Origin: Paraburkholderia sp. IMGN_8
GTDB taxonomy: Bacteria; Pseudomonadota; Gammaproteobacteria; Burkholderiales; Burkholderiaceae
Assembly: GCF_038050405.1 (NCBI RefSeq)
Contig: NZ_CP150901.1
Coordinates: forward strand, 992,001 to 1,056,000
Reading direction: 5' to 3'
Length of the DNA stretch: 64,000 nt
The position numbers and the translations under genes were made by a program. Below, in pieces: positions 60,579-64,000 of this stretch; position 1 is the stretch's first letter, and every line of letters starts with the position of its first letter. The notes under the pieces were generated by a model, which worked only from the letters and a program-made list of their open reading frames with translations, was not told the DNA's origin and did no database searches.

Positions 60579-60866
60579 CGGGCCTGGTGCGCTTGTGCAT
60601 GGCAGGCGCAGCGCACGCTCTTGAGGAACTCTGTCGCGGTCGCAAGCGGCGCCTCCGAGAAGACCTGGAGAGAATGGGTCGGGCGTATGCCCGGCCCACG
60701 CCAGTCTGCGAGTGCGCCCCGGGCAAAGGGAATCGGGAAGACAGGGAATAACTGTTATTTTGACCCACACTGGCTTACGTTGCTCGGACTCGGCCCGCTT
60801 CAGCCTCAGAGCATCTGACGCGTGGAGGTCACAGACCTCTCATTTGCATTAATTCTGCCTTCACAC
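60579..60866. other. Intergenic region after the repeat gene, no gene seen
   Basis: No coding signal or T-tract terminator was seen. It separates the repeat protein from the HTH fragment. Confidence 0.5.
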
Positions 60867-61100
60867 TCAGGACGATTCCGCTCGCCTGTGTAACGGCAAA
60901 ACAGCAATTTTTGATTCACGCCTGTGCATCTGTCGGTAGACCCGCGGACGACTCACGCCGTGCCGGGCGGCCAGGGCGCTGATCGGTTCAGCGGCCGCCA
61001 AAGCCCGAATGGCCATCACGTGGCGTTCGTTGGTAGCCAGTTTTAGGGGGCAGCGCAAACGGATAGATTCATTGCGACGTAGCGTTGAAAATGGGGCCAT
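60867..61100 (-). pseudogene. Helix-turn-helix fragment, transposase-like N terminus
   Basis: The frame from ATG 61100 contains KLATNERHVMAIRALAAAEP and ISALAARHGVSRPRVYRQMH, a clear HTH of the type at the start of many IS transposases (helix, then A-x-x-H-G-V-S-R recognition helix). The protein ends ~25 residues later with no catalytic domain. It is probably a piece of an insertion sequence that came with the second cphA. Confidence 0.45.
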
Positions 61101-61250
61101 ATTATCTCGTACTATTCTTCGCTCCTCGCCGATGTAACCCCGTTGAACCTCGCCCGGTGTCGAACGGAATAAGCGCTTCCACACAAACGCATCCAAGCCG
61201 CCGACTCCAGCCGCGGCGGCTTGTAGCGACAGACCAGATATTTGATGGTG

Positions 61251-61282
61251 CAGGTTGCTTTATCTGTAGATGTCTCTATTTT
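61251..61282 (+). promoter_or_regulatory. Promoter-like element upstream of truncated cphA, copy 2
   Basis: AGGTTGCTTTATCT-N10-CTATTTTT, matching 56835-56866 in words and spacing while the bases between and around differ. It lies 127 bases upstream of the ATG at 61409, a normal promoter distance. Confidence 0.55.
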
Positions 61283-61408
61283 TAATAGACCGTCTGCCGG
61301 ACGGGTCGATGGCTCCGAGTTGATTGAAGAACGCCCGTGTGTCCTCCTGGGAACTGCGCTCTTCGTCACTCCTGCGTAACGCATGCGACACCGCTAGGAG
61401 ATCATCCG

Positions 61409-62209
61409 ATGGAAGTCAAGTCGATCGTCGCGTATGAAGGCCCCAACATTCACGCCCATTTCCCGGTCATCCGATATACCGTTGATCTGGGCGCGCTGGA
61501 GGAATGGCCGACCGGGCGGTTCGGCCAGCGATTCATAGACGGTTTGGTCGGCTATCTGCCGGGCCTCGCACAGCATGGCTGCTCGTATCAGTCCCCCGGC
61601 GGACTCGCGCGGCGCATGACGGAAGGCGATGGCACGTGGCTCGGCCATGTCATGGAGCATGCAGCCATTGAACTGCAGAAGATGGCGGGTTCGGACGTCA
61701 GCTTCGGCAAGACGCGAGCTGCGGGTCCGCATGGCCACTACGATGTCATCTACGAATACCATGAAGAAGCCGTCGGCCGGCAGGCCGGAGATCTGGCATT
61801 AGCGCTGATCGAGCATCTCTTGCCTGCCGAGTTGAAACCGCAGACGGATATCGAGACGCAGTTCGACTTCGAACAGAAGCTCGACGATTTTCTCCGTGAT
61901 GCGCGCAGTCGCGAGGTGGGGCCGAGCACGCCAGCATTGATGAAAGCCGTGGCGGACAGGGCGATTCCGTGTACGCGGATGAACGCGGACAGCCTGATAC
62001 GACTTGGCTATGGGCGCTTTCAGAAGCGGATCAAAGCGACGCTCACCAGCGAGACGCGTCAGCTCGCAGTCGACATAGCCTCTGACAAGGAAGAGACGAA
62101 CCGGACGCTGCGGGACGCCGGCTTGCCGGTGACCATGGATAGCAATTTGAGGCATCTTTTCGAATACGCCGATCTGATTCAACAAGCATTGGCGCGCAGA
62201 GAGCCGTAA
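61409..62209 (+). CDS. Truncated CphA N domain fused to the end of a cphA-linked small protein
   Basis: From ATG 61409 (TAGGAGAT upstream) residues 1-240 follow CphA closely (MEVKSIVAYEGPNIHAHFPV, HVMEHAAIELQKMAGSDVSF, IASDKEETNRTLRDAGLPV). The frame then switches within one codon to TMDSNLRHLFEYADLIQQAL and ARREP, homologous to residues ~50-69 of the small protein at 60246. So a deletion removed ATP-grasp, Mur domain and the start of the small gene while keeping the frame. It cannot be a synthetase. It retains the N domain and its own promoter and ribosome site, so a 266-residue product may be made. Confidence 0.8.
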   Translation: MEVKSIVAYEGPNIHAHFPVIRYTVDLGALEEWPTGRFGQRFIDGLVGYLPGLAQHGCSYQSPGGLARRMTEGDGTWLGHVMEHAAIELQKMAGSDVSFGKTRAAGPHGHYDVIYEYHEEAVGRQAGDLALALIEHLLPAELKPQTDIETQFDFEQKLDDFLRDARSREVGPSTPALMKAVADRAIPCTRMNADSLIRLGYGRFQKRIKATLTSETRQLAVDIASDKEETNRTLRDAGLPVTMDSNLRHLFEYADLIQQALARREP

Positions 62210-62271
62210 TGGTTCAGACGCACCCCGGGTACCGGCGCTGTGCTTCGCCCATCGAACCGACAGGAGGACTG

Positions 62272-63984
62272 ATGATCACCGCGATAAGACCGCTCTTTTC
62301 AAAAAACATCAGCTCGATCGATAGCAATGAGGAGGACGCGATCTTTGTTGTGGACCCTGATCTCGGCGGGCTGGGCAGGATCGATGTCCGCACGGGCCTC
62401 TTTCAGTGCCTGCTCAATTTCAAGCATTTCAATGAGTTCGAGAGAGCGGCGGCACTATGCATGCGGCCCGACGGCACGATCCACTATTGCCGTTCCAATC
62501 TAATCCACACAGTCAGCATAGAAAACGGCTCGGTACATGCCGCAACGGGACCGATCACGATCGATGCTGCGCAAAGCATCGTTGGTTTGTGCTGGAAGGA
62601 CGGCCGATATTACGTCGCCGACGTGACGGGCAGCCTGCTCGTTGTCGAGAACAGCGAGTTGATACGGACGGTTCGCATTGGAAACGGCATCAACGACATG
62701 ACGCTGCACGGCGATCGGCTCCTGATACTTCGCGGCGTCAGCCGTGCCGTCCATATCGTTGATCTTGATGGAACACATGTCGCATCGGTTACGGTACCGC
62801 ATGACGGCGCGGTGGGCATAGCCGCTGTCAAGACGTCCGATGCGAAAGAGCCGTGCGTCTATGTGTATTACAACCAGTGCAATTGGGACGTGTTTGACGA
62901 CGCGGGCTCGGAGCTGACGTCAAACGGGAGCGCCAATATCACGCTCAGAAACGACGCCCGCGATGGATTCATCGAGCGGCTCGACTATCAGATCGCGGAT
63001 CTCGGTCGAGGAAACAATTTTTGCCTGTCGGGAGGCTATGAAATCGAGTTCACCTATGCCGAAATGCTCAAGCCTATTGGCGATATCCTCGACGAGCTGG
63101 AAGGCATCAAGCTGTGTATCAGACTGTCGATACCCGTCGACACGCCGAGGCAAAAAGTCAAATCGCTCGAGACGATCGGCGATATTCCCGCGGCCGTCAC
63201 AGAGGACGAGGAAGGTAACGCGATTGTCGAGTTTGACCTGACCGGGATAAGGCTGGACAAGGAGTGTCGTATTTTTGGTTACCACGCGATCATCGACGCT
63301 TACGGTATCCGGTACAAGTTGAACGGCGCGAGCACGGACGACTATCCTGCCGATATCAGGCGGCGCTTTCTGAAAGAAGAGTCCCGCTATGACATGGGCA
63401 GGCAGGAATTGAAGGATATTGCGGAGCGCTTGCTTGCAGGCATTCCCACGCAAGAGCGCGGCAATGTGATCAGAATTGCCAAAGCCGTGCGCGAATACGT
63501 CTATAGCCGGCTCGGGTACCGCTGCAACAGCAGATATACGAGCCCCGTCGAGACGTTGCGGCTCGGCGAGGGAACATGCGGCAAGTACATGGAGCTGATG
63601 ATCGGGCTGCTGAGGCTTTGCGGCGTCGCTTGCCGACCCGTCGGCGACTTCAAGGTACCCGAGTACAAGCTGAGGTATGTGCCGGTCGGCTCGATATGCA
63701 CACCCGATAACGATCACGCGTGGGTGGAATTCTATGTGCCGGAGGTCGGATGGGTTCCGATGGAAAGCTCGTCGGATGGCGTTCCGGAAAAGCACGACCG
63801 ATTCTTTGGTGCGCTATCGTGGGTCTATATAGAAAACAGCAGGACGGATAAGATGTGCAAGATATGCAAACCGGGCTCGTGGGAAAACATCGATCAGGAC
63901 TTGCGGTATTCGGAATTATTTATTCCGGAGATTCAGATCAGAATCCTCAAAGCGCTCAGGCCGTCATTGGATCCGTCACATTAG
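62272..63984 (+). CDS. Propeller/transglutaminase-like protein next to cyanophycin genes
   Basis: The 570-residue protein starts at ATG 62272 (MITAIRPLFSKNISSIDSNE) with AGGAGGA upstream. Residues ~20-210 have repeated propeller-like strands (GLCWKDGRYYVADVTGSLLV, INDMTLHGDRLLILRGVSRA). A linker domain follows, then a transglutaminase-like domain with Cys436 in RLGEGTCGKYMELMIGLL and His482 in NDHAWVEFYVPEVGWVPMES; the usual Asp position is Glu. No signal peptide. Such folds act as thiol proteases, deamidases or cross-linkers. It may be co-transcribed with the truncated cphA (63 bases apart). Its role in cyanophycin metabolism is inferred only from position. Confidence 0.72.
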   Translation: MITAIRPLFSKNISSIDSNEEDAIFVVDPDLGGLGRIDVRTGLFQCLLNFKHFNEFERAAALCMRPDGTIHYCRSNLIHTVSIENGSVHAATGPITIDAAQSIVGLCWKDGRYYVADVTGSLLVVENSELIRTVRIGNGINDMTLHGDRLLILRGVSRAVHIVDLDGTHVASVTVPHDGAVGIAAVKTSDAKEPCVYVYYNQCNWDVFDDAGSELTSNGSANITLRNDARDGFIERLDYQIADLGRGNNFCLSGGYEIEFTYAEMLKPIGDILDELEGIKLCIRLSIPVDTPRQKVKSLETIGDIPAAVTEDEEGNAIVEFDLTGIRLDKECRIFGYHAIIDAYGIRYKLNGASTDDYPADIRRRFLKEESRYDMGRQELKDIAERLLAGIPTQERGNVIRIAKAVREYVYSRLGYRCNSRYTSPVETLRLGEGTCGKYMELMIGLLRLCGVACRPVGDFKVPEYKLRYVPVGSICTPDNDHAWVEFYVPEVGWVPMESSSDGVPEKHDRFFGALSWVYIENSRTDKMCKICKPGSWENIDQDLRYSELFIPEIQIRILKALRPSLDPSH

Positions 63985-64000
63985 CGCCCGATGCTGGCCA

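Overview
The window looks like an accessory or secondary-replicon segment of a Burkholderiaceae bacterium (Paraburkholderia/Caballeronia/Burkholderia-like). The grounds are high GC, an OmpC-type Burkholderia porin, polyhydroxybutyrate (PHB) genes (two phaB copies and a phasin), split pntAA/pntAB/pntB genes and cyanophycin genes. Many genes are chimeras, frameshifted copies or fragments, so the region has been heavily rearranged. No tRNA, rRNA or CRISPR array was seen.

Layout. (1) 1-7.3 kb is a decayed acyl-CoA/PHB area: a partial acyl-CoA dehydrogenase at the window edge, a GntR regulator with candidate operators, a Tn3 transposase remnant, a frameshifted phaB, an SMP-30-like secreted propeller fused to acyl-CoA dehydrogenase pieces, and a truncated MFS transporter. 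(2) 7.4-13.8 kb holds a porin, a phasin, a small HTH-like protein, an intact phaB and an AraC regulator. (3) 14.0-24.2 kb is an orderly metabolic cluster on the + strand: acyl-CoA dehydrogenase, ETF-ubiquinone oxidoreductase, beta-ketothiolase, 3-hydroxybutyryl-CoA dehydrogenase, an etfA remnant, citrate synthase and the three-part proton-translocating transhydrogenase. Together they oxidise short acyl-CoAs, pass electrons to quinone, feed acetyl-CoA to the TCA cycle or PHB and balance NADPH.

(4) 24.5-31.5 kb carries a complete ginABCD operon (three large tyrosine recombinases plus a small coiled-coil protein), the hallmark of GInt mobile islands. It lies beside (5) a Tn7-like transposition module at 31.7-41.8 kb: tnsA-tnsB-tnsC followed by a tandem array of four TniQ/TnsD-family genes, one apparently intact, one broken by a one-base change in a C tract, one internally deleted and one decayed. 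The tnsC C-terminal tail is repeated at the end of the first tniQ, which points to stepwise duplication of a tnsC-tail-plus-tniQ unit. This array is the most unusual system in the window.

(6) 42.3-49.7 kb is catabolic: an acyl-CoA synthetase, an SDR, a two-subunit molybdenum hydroxylase (IorAB type) and an SDR divergent from a LysR regulator. (7) 50-57 kb mixes small genes (SAM hydroxide adenosyltransferase, a SET-domain protein, an orphan DUF1902 protein, cyanophycinase) with remnants (IstB, carbon-nitrogen hydrolase, nitrile hydratase alpha). (8) 57.3-64 kb is a cyanophycin locus: cphA, a small protein with a charged 8-residue tandem repeat, a truncated cphA fused to the end of a relative of that small protein, and a propeller/transglutaminase-like protein. 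Both cphA copies share a promoter-like element with identical spacing.
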